Assembly: GCA_022393335.1 (NCBI GenBank)
Contig: JAJEKB010020892.1
Location: 182,347 to 246,346 of the forward strand
DNA length: 64,000 nucleotides
Reading direction: 5' to 3'
From: Macrotrachela quadricornifera
Lineage: Eukaryota > Rotifera > Eurotatoria > Philodinida > Philodinidae
The notes under the pieces are model-generated. The model was not told where the DNA came from and made no database searches. It saw only the letters and a list, made by a program, of their open reading frames with translations. This document shows positions 1-12,425 of the stretch, piece by piece (position 1 is the first letter of the stretch; each line of letters opens with the position of its first letter). The position numbers were made by a program, and so were the translations under genes.

Positions 1-537
1 CTCATTATTTACTTTATTTGAAATTATAGCGGTACCCCCTATAAAAATATTTTTTCCAACACTGTATACTAAGCAATGACTAAAAGAACACGTTATATTT
101 AATAAAAGTATAAACTAGCGAAATATTTTCGATTTTATTTTATCAAATGTTAGAGATAGTACCCATCACTCTTCTCATCAAGTTGAATCTCTTCTAACAA
201 TTAATTAAAACCTTTTCTTAAGGCCCTCAACGAAAACGATTTTACCTTCCACTAGAACCACATGAGCGAATCATATTCAATTCGATTAAAAAATTTCGTC
301 GACTTCTGTTCGCTCTTCTCAGTCACATTCTAGCATAAGCGGCAATGGGATATTGATTTATTTTAGATAGGTCAAGCATAACTCATCTGATGCTAAAGAA
401 CTCATAGAAAGCGAATTAACAAAGATTTTCTGCGTGGACACAGATGTGAACCAAACGTTTGTTTCGTATATCTGTTAAATAATGAAATCCAAAGTGCAGA
501 TAAAAACAAGACTGTATATTACAAGTATTACATTGAC
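1..537. other. AT-rich stretch without recognisable gene
   Basis: I see no coding exon, RNA gene or clear repeat in this stretch. Reading frames on both strands are short and interrupted. Confidence 0.5.
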
Positions 538-1300
538 TTCCACCTGTGAGAGGAAAATTGGATGTTTAATTACTCCTGGAATTATTTTCGTTGTAGCTGA
601 TAAATATCCGATTCTCCTTGAACCTCCTTAGGATAAAAACGTAGGATGATGAATATCTCATTATGTCTTTTGGACTTCTACTTGTGAGAGGAGAAATTGT
701 TGTTCGATTTCTACCGAAATTGTTTTCGTTTCTGCTGATAAAAATCCATTTCTCCTTGAGACTTCCTCTAGGATAAAAAATAAAATGATGAATATCTTAC
801 TATGTCTTTTAGACTTCTGCTCGTGGCGGGAAAAATTGATGGCTCAATTTCTGCTAGAATTGTTTTGGTTTCCATTGATAAAAATCCATTTCTACTTGAA
901 AGTCTCCTTAGCATGAAAAAGTAAAATGATGAATATCTAACTATGTCTTTTAGTCTTCTACTTATGAGAGGAGAAATGGTTGTTCGATTTCTATTGAAAT
1001 TATTTTCGTTTCTATTCATAAAAATTGATTTCTGTTTGAGAGTCGCCTCAGGATGAAAAAGTAAAATGATGAATATGTAACTATTTCTTTCAGATTTTTG
1101 CTTGTGAAAGGAAAATGGTTGTTATATTTCTCCTAGAATTATTTTCGTTTCTATTGATAAAAATCCATTTCTATTTGAGGGTCACCTCAGGATGAAAAAG
1201 TAAAATGATGAATATCTAACTATGTCTTTCAAACTTCTGCTTGTCAGGATAGAAATGGATGTTTCAGTTCTACTAGAAATTTTATGGCTGCTATTAGGCA
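538..1300. repeat. 140-bp tandem repeat, about 5.5 copies
   Basis: The motif GGATGAAAAAGTAAAATGATG and close variants recur at about 631, 771, 911, 1051 and 1190, so the period is a steady 140 bp. Each copy continues with a conserved 'aatatctaactatgtcttt' block and a 'ttttcgtttctattgataaa' block. Copies differ by roughly 10-20 percent by eye. Short minus-strand ORFs here all end in the same peptide and are products of the repeat rather than genes. Confidence 0.9.
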
Positions 1301-1757
1301 GTATGGGATTCTGCTTGAAATTCTTGTTTAGATGTAAGACAATTCCATTAATTTCTGGAATTGTTTTAATGAAGCATTTCTTCTTGACTTTGTCGGGGTA
1401 AAGCATTTCTGCTGAAAATGGAACAATTTCACGATTTTTGGGGATGTTGTCCAGCTCTCCGACACTCATCGACTACACTGATCATATTCATTGGTATTCA
1501 TTGAAATACTAACATTCGCTGTGATAGCAACGCTCGGTAAAACAGGATCACACTGATACTGATGTTCAGGGTATCACTGGCAAAGCGATATTGATTTTCA
1601 TTGACTTCAATTCACGCACAGAATATTCTGGCATCACTACTGGATATAATACATAGATTAGGAAAAAATTTCCATTAAATAAAGTCATGTACTTCGAGCA
1701 AGTCTTCCCCCCCCCCCCCCATTGTCATTCTATACTTTTATATGTTACATCAAGTTT

Positions 1758-1850
1758 ATTATCGAGTAGAGATGATATGAGGGTTTTATTTGAGGGTGAT
1801 TCGTATACTAGACTGAAATAAAACTCTCATCTCATATCTCTACTCGATAA
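1758..1850. repeat. Inverted repeat (34-bp arms, short loop)
   Basis: The arm at 1758-1791 (TTATCGAGTAGAGATGATAT...) is matched in reverse complement by 1816-1850 (...ATATCTCTACTCGATAA). The intervening loop is about 24 bp. A run of 14 C lies just upstream at 1707-1720. It could be the end of a foldback element or a stable hairpin; no gene is attached to it. Confidence 0.8.
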
Positions 1851-2399
1851 CAAATTGGATCTAAAGGATACTGGTGTATAAACGAAGAGGAGTAAGACCT
1901 TTGTTTGGCAGTATAATAGAGATATAACCACGACCCAGAAATTGGAAAATTTCGTAAAATTGTCAATTTGTGGATTGTGGTCACTACTGGTATAATAGCT
2001 TCAAATTTTCTCAAGATTTTTTTCTTAGGGTTGCAGCTATCAAACATTACGTTGTCAGCGAATATTTACTATTTACCTTTCCTCATAAATCGAACACCGT
2101 ATTTTGCTTTTTATTTTCTATCTTGTGGTTTTTTATCCTCTACTTTCATCTATTCTCTTCACATCTGACCTTTTTTCCGCTTTTCGCTTGCGTAACTGAA
2201 AAACTGGCATCCCATTCCACCCATTTTTCTATTACAATTTCTCTTTTTAGCCCCTTTTTTCAAAAAAATCCTCATTTTCCTCTTTTCTCATGAAAAAGTA
2301 CGTTGATTGCGAAATCATCAATGAGTATATTGATTAATGTTACCATATCATACAAAAATATCACAAAACTCAGGCTGATGTGCCGATCAGTCGAATTGT

Positions 2400-3229
2400 A
2401 TGGCTAAGAATGCTGAAGTATATGATTCTAATGGTCAACTTCAGCGATGTTTTATAGTCCTGATCGGGACCAATTTTTATAGGGCTCTGGCGAACGCAAA
2501 GCCACTCAATTATATTTCAGATGTGGACTTATCCTTCTCTCAAGATCTTAGAAAGTTTTCTGGTTAACACCCAACTGTAAAATCTAAATCTCTAGCTAAC
2601 TTTTCTGGACTATTTTCCCCTCGATCTCGGGAAGTTTGTGATGCGAAATATTAGTGGATGACTAACTCTTGGCATAACGCATACGTCAAAGTGAGAAGTT
2701 CGTAGAGTGTCTAGATCTACTCTGGAATCGTATCAGGTCTGATGAAATTTTCTCGGCAAGATAGCTTTCGACAGTACAATATCAGACGTTGAAGATTTCT
2801 GCTTATCAAATACCGATACAAGTTTTCTTGTTGTATGCAACAATATCTAACCCTTTAAAATGGCTGGGTTGATTGCAGATTGCGTACTATGCTGCTGGGT
2901 TACCTTATACGACTGACTTACTGGCAACATGAAATATCCCTCTCTTTCCGAATTTTTCCATATACAATCACATTTCAGGCAATTGTGTATCTCCAAACCG
3001 TACACAGAGAAATGTAATCATATATGAAAAGATACAGAGTAAAACGAAAGCCGTAGACGGGCTTTGTTTGTTCATAGACGATCGTATTGTTGCGCATGGG
3101 ATCATGAAGGTATACGATCACAATACTGGGCGGTGTGAAACGCCGTATTTCTCCGATTACGAGCTTGTCTATTTGACGTGGGTTCATATTGACAATGGTT
3201 TGATAATAATTGAAAGAAATTGGATATAA
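2400..3229 (+). pseudogene. Decayed protein-coding gene of unknown family
   Basis: I do not recognise the family. The reading frame from ATG 2400 has a protein-like composition for 55 codons, then in-frame stops at 2565-2567 and twice more before about 2710. A second protein-like segment in another frame lies near 2770-2870. A last segment, 2979-3229, follows a good acceptor (TTTCAG), runs 83 codons to TAA, and includes the stretches AVDGLCLFIDD and YELVYLTWVHIDNG. The last segment lacks an internal start and looks like a terminal exon. Seen: protein-like blocks with stops and frame changes. Inferred: one dead gene on the plus strand. The last exon alone could be a live exon of an unseen gene. 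Confidence 0.42.
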
Positions 3230-4798
3230 TGAAATGCGATAGCAACAAACAGGAGCGTCTCGAGGCAGCGACTGCAGAATGTTTACCAAGCGGAATTCAG
3301 AATTTTGTAGATTCATGCATTTTTTTTATTATTAAATATTAGTGAAATACTGTTTAATGTTGTGTAGTTTGGATTCTTTCATCTGTAGTAGAATTCTGAC
3401 AAAATTCCACTTGCTTTTTTTAATTGTGTAAGCAAAATATTAGTATGCATTTGAAATGTATGTTATTTCATTATCTAATGTGAATAGACGTACAGAAATC
3501 TGAATTCTTCTTGATAAGAATTTTGCAGTCTGTCGACCAATGTATTTATTGACATTGAAAAATAAAAAAGTGGAATTGAATTGCGAAATACGATCAAAAT
3601 CATAGATAAATTGATGAAAATTAAAAAAAGCGAAGAAAGACCTTTCTTACATGCGCAATCATCTGAAAAGGAGCAAGAAGAAAGAACGACATTTAAAAAA
3701 TCCTGATTGTCTCTGTTTCTATGTGCCCGCTTTATCAGACTGAGTAATGTTATTGTCAGATACTATGCAAATAGAATAGACTATTTTTCTAATGTTCTCC
3801 CGTCTTCTAATCCATACATAACCAGTTGCACAAAAATCCCTATTAGTAATTGGAAGCTTCATTTTTTTTACTCCCTTAGGTCATATTCAACCTGTGTTGA
3901 TAACATACGAGTTTTTTCGGATTCCTAGTAGCTGCTATGCCGATGAGGTTTGGTTTTCTTCGGACCAAAACTGTACCCTTGTTTTTTTCTGTTCTTTTGT
4001 GAAACACGATCTAAAAAGAATGTTGAAGTATTTTGGGGTAGAAATTTGGATGCTTTCCAGCCTCCAGCCCATACTGAGCAGAAAAGAAAGGTCAGAAGCA
4101 ATTTTCAGATTTCAAATTACTTTTGAGTTAAAACTATGTACATTATGTAGGATCTAGCGAGATATTAATATCCTGAAGAGTTCCTACTTCTAGCTTATTT
4201 CTGTTGAGATATTTAATTTTCATGGTATTTTTTGACTAAAAAGCCGTAGTCCTCCTCGAGTGTACCGAAAAAATTCATGTTCAATTTTCGACCTGAAACT
4301 TTGCACAGAGAAAAGTCTTAACAAAAATAATTTATTCTGAAATGTCAGATTTTTGGATTGCTTCTGTCTCTAGATGTGAGTATAAGAAAAGCAGTTTTTT
4401 TTATAGCACTCATGGTACAAAATTTTAAATACTCATATTTAGAAATAAGAGCAACCAAAAGATTTGAAACTTTCAGAAAAAATTAGTCTCATTGATACCT
4501 TTCTTTATGCAAAGTTTCAAGTTGAAATTCGAAAGTTGACTTTTCAGATAAACCTGAGGAAGACCACGAGGTTGTATGAAAAACTAACGTCAACTCTTAC
4601 ATTCGAGATACCATATCTCAACAAGAGTTTAAGTGCACATCTTTTTGCATTCACTGAAGATAGGTAGTCTCATGCTGTACCGAACAACAACTCAAAATTT
4701 GAGTTTAAGATTTGGAGAAATCTGGGAACTCAATTACAATAAAGAGTAGAAGCTTTTTTGCACCATATTAAGTAGTAGTTTTCTATCCTTTTATACTT
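3230..4798. other. AT-rich stretch, no gene seen
   Basis: No convincing exon is visible; the plus-strand ORFs of 67-87 codons have no protein-like pattern. At 3998-4050 there is a block of about 50 bp (starting TTGTGAAACACGATCT) that recurs, diverged, at 35441-35494. Confidence 0.45.
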
Positions 4799-4799
4799 T

Positions 4800-5752
4800 A
4801 GGGGCCAATTGAAATTCCCCCCTCCTTCGTATTTTTGAGATTTTATCACTATAGTTCTTTTATTTTTTGACCTGCTATATATCGTAAGAAAGTCCAGAAT
4901 ACGCTACATCTTTTGGTGTATTTACTTTGAGCATCAAATACAATGTGAAGTATAAAAAATGTATTAGAAAAAAATCTAACATTTTGTTTTTACTACATGA
5001 TGTTCATAATAATGTCACATACTCTATTTCAGCTTAGGTAAATGATAGAATGTTGCATTTTTTTCAAAAGATACGCCATGAAAAGCTCTGTACAAAGGGT
5101 ATGATTAGAATCATTTTCTTCTGTTCTAATGGTTCTTCCTATACTCAAAAATGAACAACCTTCATGATAGTGTTGGTTTCTGTCATATTGAAAATGTTAC
5201 GAACACTTTTTGTTTTGCATGTATGGTAACCTTAGAAAATGATAGAATATTGAATTTTGTTTTAAAAGATGCGCCGTTCAAAGTTGTATAAAACCTGTAT
5301 TAGGATCATTCCTATAGAGTATCAGATATGTTTTCCAAACATTTTCAATATGACGGAAACTGATACTATGATGTAGGTTGTTTTTTTTGAGTGTAAGAAA
5401 GACCATTAGAATAGCCGAAAATGATTCTAATCATACCCTTTGTACAGAGCTTTTCATGACACATCTTTTGAAAAAAAATGTAACATTCTATCATTTACCT
5501 AAGCTGAAATATGTGCGGAATAAAGTATATTATAACATTATGGACACCTATTTTTGTAGTAAGAAAAAAATGTTAGATTTTCTTCTAATACATTTTTTAT
5601 ACTTCACATTGTATTTGATGCTCAAACTAAATACACCAAAAGATGCAGCGTATTCTGGACTTTCTTACGATATATGGAAGGTCAAAAAATAAAAGAACTT
5701 TAGTGATAAAAACTCAAAAATACGAAGGGGGGGGGGAATCCATTGACCACCA
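4800..5752. mobile_element. Foldback MITE, about 950 bp with about 360-bp arms
   Basis: The left arm from 4800 (ending in a C-run and CTTCGTATTTTTGAG) is the reverse complement of the right arm ending about 5752 (CTCAAAAATACGAAGG plus G-run). Pairing continues inward through the CTTAGGTAAATGATAGAATG block to about 5160 on the left and 5385 on the right. No transposase is present. Inner-arm sequence (CTTAGGTAAATGATA, CATGAAAAGCTCT) resembles the foldback element at 38814-39752, so the two look like one family. ORFs inside the right arm are by-products. Confidence 0.85.
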
Positions 5753-5955
5753 TAGTAGGTTGAAGGACTTCAAGAAGCGCATATTCTCTGTTATATATAG
5801 TAAATACATAACACTGTATAACTATAGAACAACTGATGAATGTAACTATAACTTTAACTTGAAAACACATTTTATTTATATGATGCTATTGAAGATTTTC
5901 GTCTATTCCATGTACTTTGTAGTATCTATCATTTAGCAGATGCTCGATATGAGGC

Positions 5956-6002
5956 AGCATCGAAGATGTGTTTAAATACAGCACCATAGGATCTTCGATG
6001 CT
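5956..6002. repeat. 12-bp perfect inverted repeat
   Basis: AGCATCGAAGAT at 5956-5967 pairs with ATCTTCGATGCT at 5991-6002 around a 23-bp loop. It is isolated, with no T-run or gene next to it. Confidence 0.7.
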
Positions 6003-6979
6003 AGCTATAATATGCGTTCAAATCTCGAGAATCGATTTCGTCACCTGACTGCCTACTGTGTGATGATCATATAATAACATTATCGAGAAAACTTTGCGCT
6101 ATTAATCACTAAATAAGCGTTCAATGATTGAGGCCAGAACTATGTAGTTGATGTAAAATTTTGTAAAGGTATATATTTAATGACGTATTATTAATTCGAA
6201 ACTCAATCGAGGTGACGGGCCACTAATACCAGTAGGAACTATCAAAAATATGTCTGCTACGGCTATGCATTAGAGACACCGAATTTCAGTAAAACTTTAG
6301 ATCCGCATTTCAGCGCATTTACCAAAGATAGATGGTGACACGCTGTAGTGAATAATAAATTAAAAATGCAATAAACACTTCTACGAGATCCTGCATAGAC
6401 ATTACATTACTTGCCAGTAGTCTTTTTTGCATCACAAAATAATTTCCTTGTTTTCCGCATCTAAAGAAAACTTTTAAAATATTCCGACAATCTCTAGTAT
6501 ATAGTAAGCCCGTATCACTAAATAATGGTAGAGTAATAATTGATTATAACAGTATGATACGTTAAAAGCAGATTCTTTCCTACTAGACTATTAATGCTAA
6601 TGTTCACATGATTTTGCTATCTTGCTGTGACTACTTCATCATATATTGTCGAATTTCAACTGAAACCTAGGCCACAGTTAATCGCAGGAGCACACTACCT
6701 TTCATAACAAATTCCATTCAGTTCCAAACTTCGAAAATTCAATATTCCTTCTAGCTGCTCGCTGTGCGACCCTCTCCATTCCTCCCCTCCGCAGACGTGA
6801 CAGACATCCTTAATAACGGTGCAACACTCTCATGACAAACACCTTAACAAAAAGCCATTAGACACCGTGGTAGAAACTTGGAGTCCCATTTTTACTGTAT
6901 TTGCAGCTCTATCGTGTTTCATATTTTAATCAATGACCGATCAATTCGTCGCATTTAAATCATCACCGATCAGTTAGTC
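6003..6979. other. Unannotated AT-rich stretch
   Basis: No gene or repeat that I can support. A slightly GC-richer patch near 6760-6800 has no open frame. Confidence 0.4.
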
Positions 6980-7589
6980 GCATATACATGACAGTAAGAG
7001 AGACAAGTATAGAGAGAATTAATAATTGAATTACACGATTTAAACTAACTTGTAACACACTACACTGCTCATCTAAGTATTCTTATGCAGATCTACCAGT
7101 TAGACTTGACTGAAAGAAATAAAATGTAAAAAAAAAGAATTTTGAACCAAGTTTTTGAGAACTAATGAAAAGAAACATAGCATTTAATTTAACTTTTTTA
7201 ATGAAGATAACTAAGATTTGGTATACAATTAAAAATAAGCCATTCAGAAAAACTTAAACAAACAATGAGACCAAGACTTGCTTCATTATTATTATTAAGA
7301 TTTTTACCACTCTTTCTCAGCATCAACTGAAAGATAGTTCAATTAAATCAATTCGGTTATTTGGTGGTGGCAAACGCGTTATTAAAGCTTTTCCTGTTTT
7401 TCAAAATAAAAGTTTGATGCATTGGATCCTCTCATCAACTTTATAGTAATTTCGTTTAAGCGCAGCATAGCTCAGAAACGTCATACGAAACTTTTGAAAC
7501 CAATAATTTGATCAGGAGCAAGTTAGTTTAAATAGTGCAACTCAATTATTAATTCTCTCTATACTTGTCTCTCTTACTGTCATATATGC
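6980..7589. mobile_element. Small MITE with about 65-bp terminal inverted repeats
   Basis: The left end GCATATACATGACAGTAAGA is matched in reverse complement by CTTACTGTCATATATGC at the right end. Pairing runs for about 65 bp (through AGAGAGAATTAATAATTGA). The central approximately 470 bp is unrelated between arms. Its right end abuts the next element at 7589, so that element inserted at its edge or beside it. Confidence 0.75.
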
Positions 7590-8478
7590 TTAGGGTGTAC
7601 CAAAAGTTCATGGCCTAGTGTTACTTAGCCATATAGTAAACTTCAAAAAACTTTCTTTCTATATAGTGTGATAGAGGAAAGAATGCTCTACTTTTTTATA
7701 CTATTTGATCATACTTCAACTAATTGAATAATAATAAAATTTCGATAAGATCTGTTTTGTTTGCATACGTCACGACAACATGATGCTAGTTAGTATTTTT
7801 CGAATAACTTTTGATAGAAACAAGATAAGAGACTGTAATTTTCGCCATCAGAAAGAGGAGATAAAGATGCATCGAATCACATGCTATAGGTGTTACTAAT
7901 ATTGATTTCTGAAGTATTTTTATTTAATTTTCTAATTGGCGGGAAATTTCTTTTTTCATGAAAAAAAGAAAAAGTACAAAAGTGAACTTTTTTTGTAAAA
8001 ACTGTTAGAAAATCGTATTAGAAGGTAGACTATAATACATATTATTGATATCAGTCTTCCGCAGTTTGTGGTTCTTCGATTACTGGATTGAATCTATACT
8101 TGATAATTGAAAGTTCACTGTAAACAACTTAACAGGTAGGTGTGTTCTTAGTAAGGCCAATTGAAAACGTCACAAAAAAACAGATAAAAAGCCTCTATTA
8201 TATATGATTCGGTGCATCTTCATCTCCTCTTTCCAACGATGAAAACCGCAGTTCTCTATCTTGTTTCTATCAAAAATTATCTAAAAAAGATACGCATCTG
8301 CCTTTTTTTAAATGAGCGCTAATGTTGTCGTGACGTATGCAAACAAAACAGATCTTATCGAAATTTTATTATTATTCAGTTAGTTGAAGTATGATCAAAT
8401 AGTATAAAAAAGTAGAGCATTCTTTCCTCTATCACACTATATAGAAAGAAAGTTTTTTGAAGTTTACTATATGGCTAA
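7589..8478. mobile_element. Mariner-type foldback MITE, left part (split by an insertion)
   Basis: The left terminus CTTAGGGTGTACCAAAAGTT resembles the terminus of the mariner at 47637. The arms are almost the whole element: the left arm block with TATATAGTGTGATAGAGGAA and TAAGATCTGTTTTGTTTGCA reappears inverted at 8330-8460. The right arm stops at 8478 in the middle of the inverted repeat (ATATGGCTAA). It resumes at 26295 with TAAGTAACACTAGGCCACGT, reaching the outer end CCCTAAG at 26333. The missing piece is exactly the 17.8-kb insertion described below. Related MITEs are at 29888 and 35610. Confidence 0.88.
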
Positions 8479-8504
8479 CGAGGGAACCTTTTGAGGTGAT
8501 ACCT
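8479..8504 (+). repeat. Left 26-bp TIR of the 17.8-kb element
   Basis: It starts CGAGGGAACCTTTTGA, continues GGTGATACCT, and is identical in inverse to 26269-26294. TAA at 8476-8478 is the left copy of the target duplication. Confidence 0.9.
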
Positions 8505-8529
8505 AGGGGGAAAAAGCGGATTTTTTTGG

Positions 8530-8660
8530 ATTTGAATCCCAAAAAATCCCAAAAAATCCCAAAAAATCTCAAAAATCCAAAAAAATCTCACAAATCCCAA
8601 AAAATCCAAAAAAATCTCAAAAATTCAAAAAAATCCAAAAAAATCCCGAAAAATCCAAAA
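8530..8660. repeat. AAAAATCCC-type short tandem array
   Basis: About thirteen imperfect copies of a 9-10 bp unit (AAAAAATCCC, variants with CTC or CCG) lie just inside the left end. A similar array occurs at 23440-23560, next to the inner junction. The plus-strand ORF across it is only a run of K, N, S and P codons. Confidence 0.88.
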
Positions 8661-10285
8661 ATTATTGCAATTAAGCTTGGTTTTTAGTGAAGCTTTTTGA
8701 CCTTAATCTCAAAGTTAGACAAAGTTGATCCCCAGTTTTTAAGGTTATTGAAAGTAAAAAACGACAATGAGGTCAAAAAAAACATAATGTGGCACCATGA
8801 GTTCACCAAAGAAGGCTAAAACGAGTTCTAGATGAGCTGAAATATTACAATACCAACTAAAACCTGCGATTAAAACATTTTAAAGGTTTTGAATAATTGA
8901 CAACAGATTTTGACGCAGAAAAAATACATTTTTGTTTTGGAAAATCATTTGAAGGCTCATTCTTATTTACAATCAGAGAGCAATATTTCTGAATAACAGC
9001 TCTCTTCAAGTTGGCTATATTTCTTTGTTTGTTCATTTTAATAGACTCGGCTTAATAACCAATCCAAGCAGAGAAATATATTCAGATGCCCAAACACACA
9101 TTTTAAAAATTAAAAACTACCAAATATTTTTGGGAATCTCAGCTTTTTCCTCAAAGTGAATATGATAAACTTGGCCCAGAAACACAGGACAGAAAAGATT
9201 TTCCATTATTAAAACTTCTTTCAGTCAATGAATGAAATGTACACCTTTACATTTATCTGTCGTTTCTTTTCATTGATTGATAAAGTCTATGAGACGCTTT
9301 GTCAATCAATGTCTTTACTTTATAAGTGTGAGATTAAGTTTTATTCAGATGAAGATAGTATCTAGTGGAGGTTGAACCGGTTAGATTTGTCGTAATAAAT
9401 GCCGACACGACCAGATTATATAGATTAATCGACCAATATAGGTATATCGAATATCGTAAAAGATTGAAATCAATGAGATGAAACGAGTGATGAATTTATA
9501 TAACGCTAGGTGATCTTCAAATTACTTATATTATTGTTACATGGCTCTTTCATGGCTCAAATATAATTGAAAAATATGGTTTTATTTTTAAGTTTAAGAC
9601 GTCAAAATATATATTAGTTCATTCTGCTTCGATGTTTTGAATAACTTTGTTAAATATATACGTGTATATCAATATTATGTACACTCTACTCAAACTGTTC
9701 AGTCAATGATATACTAGTCTACTCATAAATAGAAATTATTTCTGTTCCAAGGAGGAAGTCTGCAATCCAAAAAGAGATTATAAGTCTTTTTAATTTAAAG
9801 ATCGAGTTTTATAAGAGTGTCATTATAGATAACTCGTTCTCTAATGACTATACTGAAGTTTTTCACTACTTTATGTATGCTTTTTCTACATTTATTGTTA
9901 CTAGCACACTGGATATGGATGTGACATTTTAGATCAAAACGAAGCCACAAAGTGAATGTTTTAGAAATTTAATTTAAAATAGCCTTTAAACTTTCAAAGG
10001 TAAACTATTCAATCCACCACATCTTAAAAATTTCAAAAACTCGAAAATGTAGAAACGTGCTAAAAATCATAATGAATCGTGTAGATGTTAAGAAACTTGA
10101 TTGAATGACACCAGTGCTGACATAAATTCGAATGTAGAAAAAATAAGTAAGCACTTTGTAGTATCATAAGGAAAAAGAAAAAGTTCACAGCTTATGACAA
10201 AAGTCAAAAACACAACAATCGTCTCTCAAAAGGCGTGGAAGATGATTATTGACGTTCATTAATTTGTTCATATAGCCGATAACCA
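8661..10285. other. Element interior, no gene seen
   Basis: AT-rich sequence without a supported open frame. I see no transposase or cargo gene between the left array and the pyrimidine microsatellite. Confidence 0.4.
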
Positions 10286-10289
10286 TTTA

Positions 10290-10450
10290 TTTTCTTTCCT
10301 TTCCTTTTCTTTCCTTTCCTTTCCTTCCCTTTCCTTTTCTTTCCTTTCCTTTCCTTCCCTTTCGTCTTCTTTTCTTTCCTNNNNNNNNNNTTTCCTTTCC
10401 TTCCCTTTCGTCTTCTTTTCTTTCCTTTCCTTTCCTTTTCTTTTTTTTTC
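10290..10450. repeat. TTTCC/TTTTC pyrimidine microsatellite with assembly gap
   Basis: The region is an imperfect run of TTTCC, TTTTC and TTCCC units with two near-identical blocks containing TTTCGTCTTCTTTTC. Ten N at 10381-10390 mark an unresolved length, so copy number here is unreliable. Confidence 0.92.
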
Positions 10451-11748
10451 TCTCTATCTCTTTACAGACGTTAATAGAAAAATAAGAATAGTCTCAGTAG
10501 CTTGAAAAAATGAGTTGCGTTTGATATACGGTCATTTAGACTTGATCTCTACGCAGACAAGATCCCAGAAAAGATTTTTTGCTAGATATCCTTAAATTGG
10601 TTTTGCCACATTGAATATAAACTCGTTGTATCCTATTTTCAACCAGATTTAACAGCTTTTTACTGATTATCACTTTTAAATGAGGGACTGCCTAGAATCA
10701 TTACTTTAGAGCTTATTAGACATTTTCAATATTTTTCTATATTGTATAGTTGAGTGTCTCCTCTTTCGAATAGATGCTGAAAAAGAATTGTATGACTTGA
10801 CACACTTAGCTCTAATTCAGTATTTTTATATTTGTGGAAGGGGTTCTTATAATTATGGGGCAACTGAGATCGAGAGCTTCTCAGTTTATTTATTAATGCC
10901 AAGTGGATGAATTCAAACTAATATGGTACATGCTAGACGATTATTGGGGCGCAGTCATATTGCCAAAAATTACTTTGCCGACGCCGTTTTGCCGACAAAA
11001 AGTTGAAGTCAAAAAAATTGAAATTTAGTGAGAGCAGTGTCAAAAAATCTATTAAAACTCAACTGTGTAACAGTACAACTCATTATTATATTCTTTTTCT
11101 TTCCTCCTATTCGCACATGGTATTTTCCAGGTTTTTTTTACTTTGTTTTGAAATCTACCCTTCGCGTTTATGATTATTTCGAGATATCCTTCGGATTTTT
11201 CCGATTGGCGTTCACCTATATATATAGTGAAAATTTTTCCGAAATAAAATTGAACGCTGATTTCATATCAGTTAAAATAAGTATTCCGTTGATAAATTGT
11301 TACCAATGAAACAAATTACAATTTGGTCATGGCTTCAAGTCAAAACAGTGGAAGCGATTCAAACAACTATGCTGAAGTGATGAGGATGGCGTGTTAGGGT
11401 GAGGAAGAGGGTGACGGTTTAACTGTCGACAAAGAGTACCGGACCCACTGTTACTGTGTGTCCATAGATATGACATTAGATCAGAAATGAAACCTTCTTT
11501 AATTAGATAAATCTTTATTGTCCTCAAAATTTAAAAGGGGTCTTATAATTATGGAATATTCTGTAGATCAGTAAAGCAATAGATAGCGGATGAAAATTTT
11601 GAAGAAAATAAAACTCAAACTTCGAAGCAGAAATCAAGAAGTAGGCAATCAGATAATTTTGATATCGTCTATGTTCTTTATAACTATGATACCCTTTCTG
11701 TTACCGAACTTCTCACTTCATATCCGTATAGAAAAAAAGATGTCTATA
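10451..11748. other. AT-rich interior, no gene seen
   Basis: Short plus-strand frames such as 11028-11309 lack protein-like patterns or neighbours. Nothing else is supported. Confidence 0.4.
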
Positions 11749-12425
11749 CTAACGGATGGATCGAAACTTTTGGTCCATTGAAAAATATTTCAGACGAGTC
11801 GAAAACTATGGATTAGAGTCAGAACTTTGTGTTCTTTCTGAATATGAGCTTGGGAGTTCTTTTGTCAGCTTTTGTTCGAGAGTAGTGATGGAATCTTTGA
11901 AAGGCCTGAAAAATTTGTTTGGGCGGCAAATTTTTTCACACTTTTTTATATTTTAACTATTATGCGATTCGAAACTGAAAGTTGGAAACTTTATTACTCT
12001 ATCAGTTGGTAGAGTAAAATCTGCCCTACATTCTTGAGGAAAAGGCGTTTTTCACAAAAAGGAGCTTCTGACAAAAAATATATAACTTCACTTCTCTTAA
12101 AGCTACAACTTAATTCAATATCCCATTTTGTAAATAAGTGTCCGCTCTACAAAACCGATGTGTTCGATAACTTCTAGCATCTTCACAAAGGGACATAATA
12201 TGAGTTAGGAAAAAGCTGTTTATGCGTCGTCCAAATTAATTTTTAAGGCCTTTTAAAGATTCCCTTATTACTCTCGAACAAAAGCTGACAAAAAAATTCC
12301 AAGCTCATATTCAGAAAGAGCATTAAGTTCTGGCTCTAATCCACTGTTTCCGAATCGTCTGAAATATTTTCAAGTGAACCAAAAATGAGCAAACATTTTG
12401 TGTCAAAAGTTTCGACCCACCCGTT
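11749..12425. mobile_element. Foldback element, about 680 bp
   Basis: The left arm TAACGGATGGATCGAAACTT at 11749 is matched by AAGTTTCGACCCACCCGTTA ending about 12425. Inward, GAATATGAGCTTGG at about 11840 pairs with CCAAGCTCATATTC at about 12300, and GTTCGAGAGTAGTGATGGAA pairs near 12262. Arms are about 165 bp with mismatches, and no coding capacity is evident. Confidence 0.82.

Noticed and set aside
768..1469. Minus-strand ORFs ending in the same peptide
   Set aside because: The shared peptide is the translated 140-bp tandem repeat.
8457..8687. Plus-strand 76-codon ORF
   Set aside because: It crosses the MITE/transposon boundary and the AAAAATCCC array; the sequence is repeat-derived.
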